Shown here in pieces: positions 1 through 8,903 of a DNA stretch of 55,752 nucleotides. The position numbers and the translations under genes were made by a program. This DNA is from an uncultured Clostridia bacterium. Its GTDB lineage: Bacteria > Bacillota > Clostridia > Lachnospirales > CAMVHY01. The stretch lies in contig CAMTJU010000010.1 of assembly GCA_947073045.1 (NCBI GenBank), forward strand, positions 1 to 55,752. The letters are read 5' to 3'. Numbering within the stretch: position 1 is the stretch's first letter; each line of letters starts with the position of its first letter. Under the pieces are notes generated by a model that was not told the DNA's origin, ran no database searches, and saw only the letters and a program-made list of their open reading frames with translations.

Positions 1-225
1 TATAAAGTAAAACATTTTGCAACAAAAATCAAGAAAAATTTTTGTTACATTTATTCTATATCATTATAATTTTTTTTACAACACTTTTTTATTTTCTACA
101 TACATTGTTATTTCCTAATTTCTTTTTTATATTCATTCTAATTTTTGGTAAATTTTTTCTTCTTTGTTTAAAAGAAAAGAATCATAAACGTATTCTTTGA
201 ATCCGTTTCATGAAACGAACATTAT
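1..225. other. AT-rich left edge without a recognisable gene
   Basis: This stretch holds long T-runs and no open frame with a ribosome binding site on either strand. I see no RNA gene in it. It lies downstream of the codY terminator and probably belongs to the spacer before a gene outside the window. Confidence 0.5.
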
Positions 226-276
226 AAAAAAATCATGCATACGCATGATTTTTTATTTGATTTCTTTCATGAAACG
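204..276. repeat. Two TTTCATGAAA palindromes flanking the codY terminator
   Basis: A perfect palindrome CGTTTCATGAAACG lies at 204-217, and a second copy with core TTTCATGAAA followed by CG lies at 265-274. They stand on either side of the terminator hairpin. Short perfect dyads of this kind are often protein-binding sites, but no regulator can be assigned and chance in AT-rich DNA is possible. Confidence 0.35.
226..256 (-). terminator. Rho-independent terminator of codY
   Basis: A hairpin with arms AAAAAATCATGC and GCATGATTTTTT encloses the loop ATAC. Read on the minus strand it is followed by a U-run. It lies about 90 bases past the codY stop codon. The hairpin is nearly symmetric, so it could also stop transcription from the left on the plus strand. 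Confidence 0.75.
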
Positions 277-342
277 CCTCAAAATAAGACACTTATGGTT
301 AAACTTTTTTTCAAAAAAGCTTAGGTTTTGATCTTGAAATTT

Positions 343-1086
343 TTATTTTCTTTTTTTCAATTTTGATACTTCACTGCAAAGCGCATTATTTGTAACCTTA
401 ATGTATGTACCTTTAACACCAAGCGAACGAGTTTGAATAACTCCTGCACTTTCCAATTTTCTTAAAGCATTAACAGTAACAGAGCGTGCATATCCATTTC
501 TATCAGCTATTTTGCTTGCAACAACAAAACCTTCTCCATCTTTAATATAATCAAATACTTCTGAAATAACATCAATTTCAGTAAACGACAATGAATTCAA
601 CACATCTCGTGCAATTTTAAGCTCTCTTTTACTTTGTTTCTCATTTTCATATTGTTCTTGCTTCATAATTAAAGAAACATTATTTGCACACAACTTTGCA
701 TTTGCCATTTCATCATCCGAAAACTTATCTTCTTTATTATTTTTTAAAAAAACAAAAGAACTACCACCTTGAACCGGAATGACAGCAGCACAACATTTTT
801 CTTTACCACCCAAATTAATATTACTCTTAGGTTCTTTGAATTTAACTACTGAATCACATAAAGATTTATCTGCATACCAAAAATCATTTTGCTGAAATTT
901 CAAATTACTTGGAACATTATCAGCTCCAGCTACTATTTTACCATTTGAATTCATCAACACTGCATCTGCACCGGTAGATTTCCCAGCGACATGCATAATT
1001 CCATTCAATAATTCACCATTATTTCTTGAAATTGCTAACAAAGTATCAAGATCATTCATTATACCTAAAATATTTTCCTTACTCAT
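343..1086 (-). CDS. codY: GTP- and branched-chain amino acid-sensing transcriptional repressor CodY
   Basis: CodY is the global nutrient-responsive repressor of low-GC Gram-positive bacteria; its GAF domain senses Ile/Leu/Val and it also senses GTP. The N-terminal half (about residues 1-155) carries the typical start 'IMNDLDTLLAI'. The C-terminal winged helix (about residues 190-231) contains the signature 'ASKIADRNGYARSVTVNALR' followed by 'KLESAGVIQTRSLG'. The chosen start at 1086 gives 247 residues, close to the usual 259, and follows an AGGGGG ribosome binding site; an in-frame extension to 1125 lacks one. It follows topA by 84 bases on the same strand. In Bacillus, trmFO, xerC and hslVU lie between topA and codY; here they are absent. 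Confidence 0.96.
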   Translation of the reverse strand: MSKENILGIMNDLDTLLAISRNNGELLNGIMHVAGKSTGADAVLMNSNGKIVAGADNVPSNLKFQQNDFWYADKSLCDSVVKFKEPKSNINLGGKEKCCAAVIPVQGGSSFVFLKNNKEDKFSDDEMANAKLCANNVSLIMKQEQYENEKQSKRELKIARDVLNSLSFTEIDVISEVFDYIKDGEGFVVASKIADRNGYARSVTVNALRKLESAGVIQTRSLGVKGTYIKVTNNALCSEVSKLKKRK

Positions 1087-1170
1087 AAACAATAACCCCC
1101 TATAATAATTAATAATTATAAACACTACTATTATATGTAATCAAGAGACAAAACTCTTGTTATTACCAAA

Positions 1171-3213
1171 TTAATTTTTATAAGAACAATTTTCATTCGA
1201 ACAAGCTTTCTTTTTTCCCTTCTCAACCATAAAACTTCCACACTTTGGACATTTTTCATCTAATGGTTTATTCCATGAAATGAAATCACATTTTGGATTT
1301 TTTTCGCATACATAATAATTTTTGCCCTTACGTGTTTTTTTTATATAAATTTTAGACCCACATTTAGGACATTTTGTATCAATTTCTTGCAAAATTGGTT
1401 TAGCATTTTTACAATCAGGGAAACCTGGACAAGCCAAAAATTTACCGTAGCGTCCTATCTTTATTACCATATTTCTACCACATTTTTCACAAATTACATC
1501 TGTTGGTTCATCTCTAATCTTTATTTTATCAATTTTGCTTTCTGCTATTTGTACTGTTTTATCAAATGGAAAGTAAAAATCTCTTAGTACACTTATCCAG
1601 TTTATTATACCGTCTTCCACTTTGTCAAGTGACAATTCCATGTCAGATGTGAAATTTATGCTTACAATTTGGTTAAAATTTTCACATAATAGTTGATTTA
1701 CTGTTTCACCTAGCTCTGTCGGGTAAAATGCTTTATTTTCTTTGTCAACATATCCACGTTGTTTAATATTTGTTATTATCGCCGCATAAGTACTTGGACG
1801 TCCTATTCCAAGTTCCTCAAGCGTTTTGACCAACATTGCCTCCGTAAATCTTGCTGGCGGCTGAGTAAAATGTTGCTCTGGTATTGATTTTTCAAATTTT
1901 AATTTATTACCTTCCTCAAGATTTGGTATTTCATCATTCTTTGTTTTTTCACTTTCATAAACAGCTAAATAACCTTGAAATTTTAACACAGAACCTGTTG
2001 ACTTAAACACATAATCGCCATTTAAAATTTTTACTGCTTTTGTATCATAATTTGCTGGTGACATTTGACTTGCAATAAATCTTTGCCAAATAAGTTTATA
2101 AAGCTTAAATTGTTCGGGCGTCAATGACGATTTAATACTTTCTGGTGTTCTAGAAGAATAAGTCGGACGAATTGCTTCGTGTGCATCTTGCGCATTACTT
2201 TTGGATTTATAAACAGGACGCGAACTTGCCAAATATTTTTCTCCGAACTTCTCCAAAATAAAATCTTTGGCCTGCATATATGCTTCATCTGAAATTCTCA
2301 CTGAATCAGTTCTTATATACGAAATTAAACCGACCATACCTTCTGAATCTATTTTAACACCTTCATATAATTGTTGAGCGACACGCATTGTTTTATTTGT
2401 AGCAAATCCCAACAATTTAGCAGCTTCTTGTTGCAGGGTACTTGTAGTAAAAGGAGGATAAGGCTTACCAACACGCAAACCATTTTTTACTTCACCTACA
2501 ATAAAATTATCCTTATTTTTTTCGATAAAGTCAAGTATTTTATCTGTATCCTCTTTTGATTTTAATTCAATCTTTTTGCTATCGCCATAAAACTTAGCAA
2601 TAAATTTTTCCCGATTAAATTTCAAAGCAACATCTAAACTCCAATATTCCTCTGGAACAAATTCAGTGCGTTCTTTTTCGCGATCACAAATCAATTTAAC
2701 TGCTACAGATTGAACACGGCCGGCACTTAATCCACTACGAATTTTATGCCAAAGTATAGGACTTATTTTATAACCTACAATTCTGTCGAGAGCACGACGA
2801 GCTTGCTGCGCATTAACCAAATTCATATTGATGTCTCTGGCATTTTTAATAGAATTTCTTACAACTGTTTTCGTAATTTCATTAAAAGTAATGCGCTTTG
2901 TTTTTTTAGGATCAAGATGCAATAATTCAAATAAATGCCATGCGATTGCTTCACCTTCACGGTCAGGGTCAGTTGCAAGATAAACTAAGTCTGCAGACTT
3001 AACTTCTTTTTTCAAATTATTGATAACATCTTTTTTGCCACGTATAGTTATATACTTCATAGCAAAATTATTATCGACATCAATTCCTAAATAACTCTTT
3101 GGCAAATCGCGAACATGTCCAACGGATGCTGCAATCTTATAATTTGAACCGAGAAATTTTTTTAAAGTTTTAGCTTTTGCAGGCGACTCAACAATAACCA
3201 AATATTTAGCCAT
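1171..3213 (-). CDS. topA: DNA topoisomerase I (type IA)
   Basis: This enzyme relaxes negative supercoils through a covalent 5'-phosphotyrosine intermediate. The protein has 680 residues. The N-terminal Toprim domain starts 'KYLVIVESPAKAKTL' and has the acidic DPDRE metal-binding motif at about residues 82-86. The catalytic tyrosine is Tyr299 in 'GLISYIRTDSVRIS'. The C-terminus has three four-cysteine zinc ribbons ('CEKCGRNM', 'CPKCGSKI', 'CPKCGSFM'). The ATG at 3213 follows GGAGGT, whereas the longer start at 3225 does not. It begins 12 bases after the dprA stop, so the two are co-transcribed, as in many Firmicutes. Confidence 0.97.
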   Translation of the reverse strand: MAKYLVIVESPAKAKTLKKFLGSNYKIAASVGHVRDLPKSYLGIDVDNNFAMKYITIRGKKDVINNLKKEVKSADLVYLATDPDREGEAIAWHLFELLHLDPKKTKRITFNEITKTVVRNSIKNARDINMNLVNAQQARRALDRIVGYKISPILWHKIRSGLSAGRVQSVAVKLICDREKERTEFVPEEYWSLDVALKFNREKFIAKFYGDSKKIELKSKEDTDKILDFIEKNKDNFIVGEVKNGLRVGKPYPPFTTSTLQQEAAKLLGFATNKTMRVAQQLYEGVKIDSEGMVGLISYIRTDSVRISDEAYMQAKDFILEKFGEKYLASSRPVYKSKSNAQDAHEAIRPTYSSRTPESIKSSLTPEQFKLYKLIWQRFIASQMSPANYDTKAVKILNGDYVFKSTGSVLKFQGYLAVYESEKTKNDEIPNLEEGNKLKFEKSIPEQHFTQPPARFTEAMLVKTLEELGIGRPSTYAAIITNIKQRGYVDKENKAFYPTELGETVNQLLCENFNQIVSINFTSDMELSLDKVEDGIINWISVLRDFYFPFDKTVQIAESKIDKIKIRDEPTDVICEKCGRNMVIKIGRYGKFLACPGFPDCKNAKPILQEIDTKCPKCGSKIYIKKTRKGKNYYVCEKNPKCDFISWNKPLDEKCPKCGSFMVEKGKKKACSNENCSYKN

Positions 3214-3225
3214 AAAAACCTCCAT

Positions 3226-4323
3226 TTATATTCGAATATATTTTTGACCTGGCAATTTTTTAATTAAGCCCTTCATTTCTAACATAATCAAACAAGATGA
3301 AAGTTTATTAATCGGCATATCAAGCTTTGACGCAATAAAATCAAAACTCACTGAATCAGTACTTATAGTATTGTATATTATTTGCTCATTTTTTTCAAGT
3401 AAAATTTTATTATTTTTTAAATTTTCTTTGAATTGATTGGAAAACTGTGATTTTTCTATGCCTATAATCTCTAAGACATCTTTGTAATCAGAAACTAAAC
3501 TTGCACCTTGTTTGATTAAATAATTTGTACCGCGGCTCAATCCACTGTTTATTGCACCTGGAACTGCCATAACTTCCCTACCCTGTTCAAGTGCATGACC
3601 CACAGTAATTAAAGTGCCACTTTTTTCGGCTGCTTCAACAACTATAAGACCCTTGCACAATCCACTGATAATTCTGTTTCTAATTGGAAAATTTCCGACA
3701 AATGGTTTTGTGCCCAATGCAAATTCGGAAATAATGCAACCATTTTGGATAATATAATGGCGAAGTTTTGCATTTTCAGGTGGATAACAAATATCTATGC
3801 CACATCCTAAAACAGCAATTGTTTTGCCACCAGCTCTAATTACAGCCTTATGTGCAACACTGTCGATACCGCGCGCCATTCCGCTAACAATAACTATGTT
3901 GTTTAGCGACAAATCATAACTTAATTTTTGCGCCGCATATGCACCATATTCAGTATATTTTCTTGAGCCAACAATAGCAACTTTTGATAATGAATCATCG
4001 GGCAAATCCCCAAGAACATAAAAACCATTTGGCGAATCAGCTATCTGTCTTAATAACTTAGGATATAAAGGAGAAAATTTAGATATAAAGCGTATTTTAT
4101 TTTTTTCCATTAATTTTTTATAAGTCGAAATTTTACTTTCATCTTTATATGTAATAACATTATCTAAAACGCTTTTAGGAATTTTGCCTACAGTGCGCAA
4201 AATATTTTCCGAAGCATACCAAACATCACGTGCCGAACCAAAGTAATTCAACAAAACATTTTGGCGCTTGAGCGTTAAATTTGGGATAATTGAAAACCAA
4301 ATCAAAAAATCGTCCTCAGTCAT
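3226..4323 (-). CDS. dprA: DNA-processing protein DprA (Smf)
   Basis: DprA binds incoming single-stranded DNA during natural transformation and loads RecA. The Rossmann-like core has 'VAIVGSRKYTEYG' and 'IVSGMARGIDSVAHK', then 'TIAVLGCGIDICYPPEN'. It ends in a small winged-helix region (about residues 310-365, 'SFDFIASKLDMPINKLSSCL'). At 365 residues it has full family length. An AAGG-type ribosome binding site precedes the ATG. It is the first gene of the dprA-topA pair. With comEA at 8.1-8.8 kb it suggests at least part of a DNA-uptake pathway, although comEC, comF and pilus genes are not in the window. Confidence 0.95.
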   Translation of the reverse strand: MTEDDFLIWFSIIPNLTLKRQNVLLNYFGSARDVWYASENILRTVGKIPKSVLDNVITYKDESKISTYKKLMEKNKIRFISKFSPLYPKLLRQIADSPNGFYVLGDLPDDSLSKVAIVGSRKYTEYGAYAAQKLSYDLSLNNIVIVSGMARGIDSVAHKAVIRAGGKTIAVLGCGIDICYPPENAKLRHYIIQNGCIISEFALGTKPFVGNFPIRNRIISGLCKGLIVVEAAEKSGTLITVGHALEQGREVMAVPGAINSGLSRGTNYLIKQGASLVSDYKDVLEIIGIEKSQFSNQFKENLKNNKILLEKNEQIIYNTISTDSVSFDFIASKLDMPINKLSSCLIMLEMKGLIKKLPGQKYIRI

Positions 4324-4408
4324 AATAAATACCTTTCAAAAATTTTAATATCTTTCAGACATTAAATCACACAAAACAATATTTGTCAATAAGAAAATAA
4401 TATTTAAT

Positions 4409-4993
4409 TTATTTTCCTTCTTTTATGTTGCGCTGCAAAAACACATTAATTATTGTCAAAAAAAATATTTTTGTATCGAGAAAAAAAGAAATTTTTTGAA
4501 CATATTCACTGTCGTATTTGACCTTTGTTTTTATATCCAATTCGTCGCGTCCATTAATTTGTGCTAAACCGCTAAGCCCTGGATAAATTTTATTAACGCC
4601 ATGTTTTTCTCTTGCCTCTATCAAATCGAATTGATTCCATAATGCCGGACGTGGCCCAATAAAACTCATTTGCCCTTTGAGAATATTAAAAAGCTGTGGT
4701 AATTCATCAAGGCTCGTTATTCTTAAAAACTTTCCAACAAGAGTTAAATACATTTTCGAATTTTTAAGCAAATGAGTTGGAACGTTTTTAGGTGTTTCAA
4801 TTTTCATTGTTCGAAATTTAAATATGGAAAACATTTTTTTATTCTTGCCAATTCTGTTTTGTCTAAATATGATAGGGCCTGGCGAATCTATTTTAATTGC
4901 TACTGCAATTAAAATCATCAATGGCAATAAAATTATTATCAACAAAAAAGAAAACGATACATCCAAAATTTTTTTCACATATCTTTTGTACAT
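4409..4993 (-). CDS. Undecaprenyl-phosphate sugar phosphotransferase (bacterial sugar transferase family)
   Basis: Members transfer a sugar-1-phosphate from a nucleotide sugar to undecaprenyl phosphate, the first step of capsule or exopolysaccharide repeat synthesis. The 194-residue protein has only the catalytic module: one N-terminal hydrophobic segment (about residues 10-33, '[20 protein letters not shown]'), then '[16 protein letters not shown]' and 'FKFRTM', and later '[20 protein letters not shown]', with '[15 protein letters not shown]' near the end. This is the short form (EpsL/PglC-like). A clear AAGGAG precedes the ATG. No other polysaccharide gene is beside it, so the sugar is unknown. 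Confidence 0.9.
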   Translation of the reverse strand: MYKRYVKKILDVSFSFLLIIILLPLMILIAVAIKIDSPGPIIFRQNRIGKNKKMFSIFKFRTMKIETPKNVPTHLLKNSKMYLTLVGKFLRITSLDELPQLFNILKGQMSFIGPRPALWNQFDLIEAREKHGVNKIYPGLSGLAQINGRDELDIKTKVKYDSEYVQKISFFLDTKIFFLTIINVFLQRNIKEGK

Positions 4994-5233
4994 AACAATC
5001 TCCTTACGAATCCAAAAATTTATTGCGCCGTAATATAAAAATTATAAAAAAACATCTTGTTTTCAACAAGATTAGTAAAAAAATTTGTAATGACTTTTGT
5101 TTTGCAATCTCACCTTTTTTTATTTTACTAAACAAATTCTTTCATGAATTGAGTTTTTCATATCAATTTTTTATTCCACTTAAAATAATTTTGTGCTACT
5201 ATTAATATAAATTTAAAAATAGGAGGTTAAAAA

Positions 5234-6511
5234 ATGCGCAGAAAAGAAATTATTGCAATGCTTTTAGCAGGTGGACAAGGAAGTCGCCTAGGAATTTTAT
5301 CTAAAACTAAAGCTAAGCCTGCTGTGTCATTTGGTGGAAAATATCGCATAATTGATTTTCCACTAAGTAATTGCGTCAATTCAGGAATAGACACCGTAGG
5401 AATTTTAACGCAGTATCAGCCATTAATTTTAAATCGTCATATCGGTATAGGAATCCCTTGGGATTTAGACAGACCAAATGGCGGTGTAACAATTCTTGCT
5501 CCACATTTAAAAGGAACACAAGGCGAATGGTATTCGGGAACTGCAAATGCTATTTACCAAAATATTAGTTATATTGATTCATATAATCCCGAGTATGTTT
5601 TAATAATCTCCGGCGATCATATTTATAAAATGGATTATTCAAAAATGCTAGAATTCCACAAAGAAAAAAAATGTGATGCAACTATAGCAGTTCTTGAAGT
5701 TGGTTGGGATGAGGCAAAACGTTTTGGAATTATGAATGCAGATGAAAGTGGAAAAATTTATGAATTTGAGGAAAAACCACAAAATCCCAAAAGTAATCTT
5801 GCATCAATGGGAATTTATATTTTCACATGGGATAAATTACGCAATAATCTTATTAACGATAATAAAATACATAACGACAGCGATTTTGGTAAACACATTA
5901 TTCCTCTTATGCTTAACGAAAATCAAAAAATATATGCATATCGCTTTAATAGTTATTGGAAAGATGTCGGTACTATAGAATCTTATTGGAATGCCAATAT
6001 GGAATTAATTAAGACATTGCCAAGTTTTAATTTGTATGAAGATTTCTGGAAGATATATACCCAAACTGATCATCAGACTCCTCAATATATTTCCAATACT
6101 GCTGATGTTAATACGTGTATAATTTCTGAAGGCTGTGAGGTTTACGGCAGAGTATATAATTGTGTGTTGGGATACAATGTTGTTGTAGAAGAAGGAACTT
6201 TTCTCAAAGACTCAATCATTATGGAAAATACCGTTATTAAAAAAAATTGCAGTATTGAACGCTGCATAATTGATGAAAATTCATTTGTCGGTGAAAATAC
6301 AAAAATCGGTGTTGGTGAAAATATCATAAACAAATTAGAACCAAAAATTTATAACACAGGCATAAGCGTTATTGGTGAAAATACTTTTATTCCAGAAAAT
6401 ATTACTATCGGTAAAAATTGCGTTGTCAGCGGAAAAACTACATCCAATGATTACATCAATAACAATCTTTGCAGTGGAGAATCTTTAATTATTAAGGGGG
6501 CGAGTCTATGA
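5234..6511 (+). CDS. glgC: Glucose-1-phosphate adenylyltransferase, catalytic subunit
   Basis: The enzyme makes ADP-glucose from ATP and glucose-1-phosphate, the committed step of glycogen synthesis. The nucleotidyltransferase domain starts '[12 protein letters not shown]' (residues 9-20). It keeps the catalytic aspartate in '[10 protein letters not shown]' (GDHIY at 127-131) and the substrate-binding 'FEEKP' and 'YWKDVGT'. The C-terminal third is a left-handed beta-helix of hexapeptide repeats. At 425 residues it is of normal length. AGGAGG stands eight bases before the ATG. Its last four bases overlap the glgD start (ATGA), so the pair is translationally coupled. Confidence 0.96.
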   Translation: MRRKEIIAMLLAGGQGSRLGILSKTKAKPAVSFGGKYRIIDFPLSNCVNSGIDTVGILTQYQPLILNRHIGIGIPWDLDRPNGGVTILAPHLKGTQGEWYSGTANAIYQNISYIDSYNPEYVLIISGDHIYKMDYSKMLEFHKEKKCDATIAVLEVGWDEAKRFGIMNADESGKIYEFEEKPQNPKSNLASMGIYIFTWDKLRNNLINDNKIHNDSDFGKHIIPLMLNENQKIYAYRFNSYWKDVGTIESYWNANMELIKTLPSFNLYEDFWKIYTQTDHQTPQYISNTADVNTCIISEGCEVYGRVYNCVLGYNVVVEEGTFLKDSIIMENTVIKKNCSIERCIIDENSFVGENTKIGVGENIINKLEPKIYNTGISVIGENTFIPENITIGKNCVVSGKTTSNDYINNNLCSGESLIIKGASL

Positions 6512-7617
6512 AAGCTATAGGAATAATTTTGGCGGGCGGCAACAATGAAAAACTTGATGCACTTACATCAAATCGTGCTGCTGCTGCAATGCCAATTGGT
6601 GGATGCTACAGGGCTTTAGATTTTACACTAAGCAATATGTCAAACTCTGGCGTAAATAAAGTTTCTGTCATTACTCAATATAATTCACGCTCGCTGCACG
6701 ATCATTTATCATCTGCAAAATGGTGGAATCTTGGAAGAAAATATGGCGGTCTGTTCGTTTTCTCGCCATATTTGTCTAACAACAATTCATTTTGGTTTCG
6801 CGGAACTGCCGATGCTATCTATCAAAATTTATCATACCTAACACGCAGCAATGAACCTTATGTAATAATTGCGCCTGGAAATTCAATTTATAAGATGGAT
6901 TACGAAGAGGCTCTCGATTTTCATATCGAAAACCAAGCAGACATTACTATTGTATCTAAAAAACTTTATGAAGAAAACTTACATGAATACGGCGTAATGC
7001 AAGTTGACGAAAACAACCGTCTTATAGATTTTGAGGAAAAACCGATAGAGCCGCAATCAAATCTTGTATCATTGGGAATATATATCATTTCCCGCACACT
7101 CTTAATAAATTTATTGGAATCAATATTGCCGCAAGGTCGCTATAATTTAGTTGAAGACATAATTATTCGCTATCGTAAAAAATTAAAAATAATGTCATAT
7201 GAATTCAATGGATACTGGAAAAATATTAACTGTGTAAAATCATATTTTGATGCAAACATGGATTTTTTAAACAAAGACATACGTTATATGTTCACAAAAA
7301 AATATCCGTTCATCGAAACAAAACCAAAGGATGAGCCACCTACAAAATATAATGTTGGTGCAAAGATAAAAGATTCATTAATTGGAATTGGAAGTATTTT
7401 AAACGGATATGTGGAACATTCTGTATTATTTAACAAAGTTTATACAGGTGAAAACACATCAATAAAAAATTCCATAATAATGAACAAAAGTTACATCGGT
7501 AACAATTGCATTGTAGAAAATGCAATTTTAGACAAAGAAGTAATTTTATCTGACGGCAAAAAAATTATTGGTACATGCGAAAAACCAATCATAATTTCTA
7601 AAAGTACTGTTGTATAA
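6508..7617 (+). CDS. glgD: GlgD, regulatory subunit of ADP-glucose pyrophosphorylase
   Basis: GlgD is the non-catalytic partner of GlgC in Firmicutes and raises activity of the heteromer. The 369-residue protein matches GlgC along its length but has lost key residues. The glycine-rich loop reads '[16 protein letters not shown]' instead of GGxGxRL, and the catalytic aspartate motif GDHIY reads GNSIY (residues 124-128). This matches the known degeneration of GlgD and is not a pseudogene sign. The C-terminal beta-helix repeats remain ('[20 protein letters not shown]'). A GGGGGCG stretch inside glgC serves as ribosome binding site. A strong terminator follows. Confidence 0.94.
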   Translation: MKAIGIILAGGNNEKLDALTSNRAAAAMPIGGCYRALDFTLSNMSNSGVNKVSVITQYNSRSLHDHLSSAKWWNLGRKYGGLFVFSPYLSNNNSFWFRGTADAIYQNLSYLTRSNEPYVIIAPGNSIYKMDYEEALDFHIENQADITIVSKKLYEENLHEYGVMQVDENNRLIDFEEKPIEPQSNLVSLGIYIISRTLLINLLESILPQGRYNLVEDIIIRYRKKLKIMSYEFNGYWKNINCVKSYFDANMDFLNKDIRYMFTKKYPFIETKPKDEPPTKYNVGAKIKDSLIGIGSILNGYVEHSVLFNKVYTGENTSIKNSIIMNKSYIGNNCIVENAILDKEVILSDGKKIIGTCEKPIIISKSTVV

Positions 7618-7640
7618 AATCAATTTAAAAAAGCACATAA

Positions 7641-7681
7641 AAAAAGTGCATTATAATCATTTGGTTATAATGCACTTTTTT
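7641..7681. terminator. Bidirectional terminator between glgD and the small gene after comEA
   Basis: A 16-base-pair perfect stem (AAAAAGTGCATTATAA with TTATAATGCACTTTTT) encloses an eight-base loop and is flanked by A-run and T-run. It can end the glgCD transcript on the plus strand and the comEA operon on the minus strand, whose last gene stops three bases away. Confidence 0.92.
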
Positions 7682-7683
7682 AT

Positions 7684-8094
7684 CTACCTATCTAAATTAA
7701 ATCCCTTTACCCCATACTTATTTAACTTTGTAACACGATCAGAGTGACCACGCTCAACATTTATAGAATCTTTTTCATCATTTATATTTTGCATTTGCTG
7801 TTTATCTTGCGACAACTTAACAGCAGCTTTAATTGAATCATTAAAATTCAACTCATTGTTAACTAAATTGTAATTAGCATTCTTAATATTTTGCTCAAGA
7901 ACAAATTTTTGAATACTAATTTTTTGACCTTTAAGATTAATCTTTTTTTGACTTTTTATACCTTTTAACAAAGTTTTCTTTTTTATAATTGATTTTCTAA
8001 TCTTATTTTTATCATTAAAATTACTATTGTTGGTATCTGCTTTATCGCCACCGCACTTCGATTTAAATCTTTCAAACGAACCTCCGCCAGGCAT
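7684..8094 (-). CDS. Small basic protein of unknown function, downstream of comEA
   Basis: I do not recognise this 136-residue protein. It begins 'MPGGGSFERFKSKCGG', is very rich in Lys, Asn, Gln and Ile, has a strongly basic middle (about residues 30-65, 'IRKSIIKKKTLLKGIKSQKK'), and has no signal peptide or membrane segment. It is probably real: a perfect TTAGGAGGTGAT ribosome binding site precedes the ATG, it starts 11 bases after the comEA stop, and it ends at a strong terminator. The basic charge suggests nucleic-acid binding, but this is only a guess from composition and position. Confidence 0.7.
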   Translation of the reverse strand: MPGGGSFERFKSKCGGDKADTNNSNFNDKNKIRKSIIKKKTLLKGIKSQKKINLKGQKISIQKFVLEQNIKNANYNLVNNELNFNDSIKAAVKLSQDKQQMQNINDEKDSINVERGHSDRVTKLNKYGVKGFNLDR

Positions 8095-8105
8095 ATTATC
8101 ACCTC

Positions 8106-8810
8106 CTAATCAACTGTTATTAAATCTTTCAATTTATCATAAGTCTTATCGCCAATACGAGGAACTTGTTTTATTTCTTCAATGCTTTTAAATCCACCAT
8201 TTTCTTGTCTGTAAGAAACAATGCTGTTGGCAATAGTTGCACCAACTCCGGGTAATTCCTCTAACTTCGAAACTGTAGCAGTATTTATATTTACCAATTC
8301 GCTATTTGATTTGCTATTCAAATTATAACTATTTGTGTTGACAGAATCAGAAATTATATCTTCGATTTTATTTGAATTCAAATCATAATTTCCAAATAAA
8401 TTATTACTTGACGAAGTCCTTTCACTTATACTTGGAACACGAATTTTTTCTCCATCTTTTATGTATTCGGCAAGATTTATCCTGTCTAAATCTGCATTTT
8501 CTGTATTGCCGCCTGCAATCTCTATTGCATCTATAACTCTATCCGTACTGTCTAAAGAATAAACACCTGGATTTTTAACTTCTCCCGCTACATGCACCTT
8601 ATAATATATTCCGGATTTTTTTTCAGCTGAAGTATCAACTGCACTTTCTGTACTAACTTGAGAATTATTTTGAAATTTCTCGAGTTGTTGCTGTTTTTGA
8701 ATTTTTGTTTGCTGTATATTTTGGCGGCCTTGTGTAAGATAAAAATACCCACACAAAACTAAAAATATTACTACAAATGTGCCAATTATTTTAAAACGAT
8801 CGCTATCCAA
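8106..8810 (-). CDS. comEA: Competence protein ComEA, membrane-anchored DNA receptor
   Basis: ComEA binds double-stranded DNA at the outer face of the membrane for transformation. Domains in order: one N-terminal membrane segment ('IIGTFVVIFLVLCGYFYL'), a Gln/Ser-rich linker, an SLBB domain ('YKVHVAGEVKNPGVYSLD', 'VIDAIEIAGG'), and a C-terminal double helix-hairpin-helix ('INTATVSKLEELPGVGATIA', 'IVSYRQENGGFKSIEEI') that binds DNA. I place the start at the TTG at 8810, eight bases after a strong GAGGAGG. The ATG at 8858 would add 16 residues but has no ribosome binding site. comEC is not adjacent. Confidence 0.9.
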   Translation of the reverse strand: MDSDRFKIIGTFVVIFLVLCGYFYLTQGRQNIQQTKIQKQQQLEKFQNNSQVSTESAVDTSAEKKSGIYYKVHVAGEVKNPGVYSLDSTDRVIDAIEIAGGNTENADLDRINLAEYIKDGEKIRVPSISERTSSSNNLFGNYDLNSNKIEDIISDSVNTNSYNLNSKSNSELVNINTATVSKLEELPGVGATIANSIVSYRQENGGFKSIEEIKQVPRIGDKTYDKLKDLITVD

Positions 8811-8903
8811 TTTATTTTCCTCCTCGATTTTTGTTATTGCGAAATTTTCTACGCGCATTTATAATTTGTAATGAACTAAAAATTTTTGAAAGGAAAGAAT
8901 CAA

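Noticed and set aside
1142-1159. Hairpin CAAGAG-ACAAAA-CTCTTG between topA and codY as a terminator
   Set aside because: The stem has only six pairs and no U-run follows on the minus strand, so it is not a convincing terminator; it may overlap the codY promoter region.
5023-5205. 60-residue frame between the sugar transferase and glgC
   Set aside because: It has no ribosome binding site and low-complexity composition; the region is more likely the divergent promoter area.
6508-7617. glgD as a broken copy of glgC
   Set aside because: Loss of the catalytic aspartate and the glycine-rich loop is a normal trait of GlgD, and the frame is full length.
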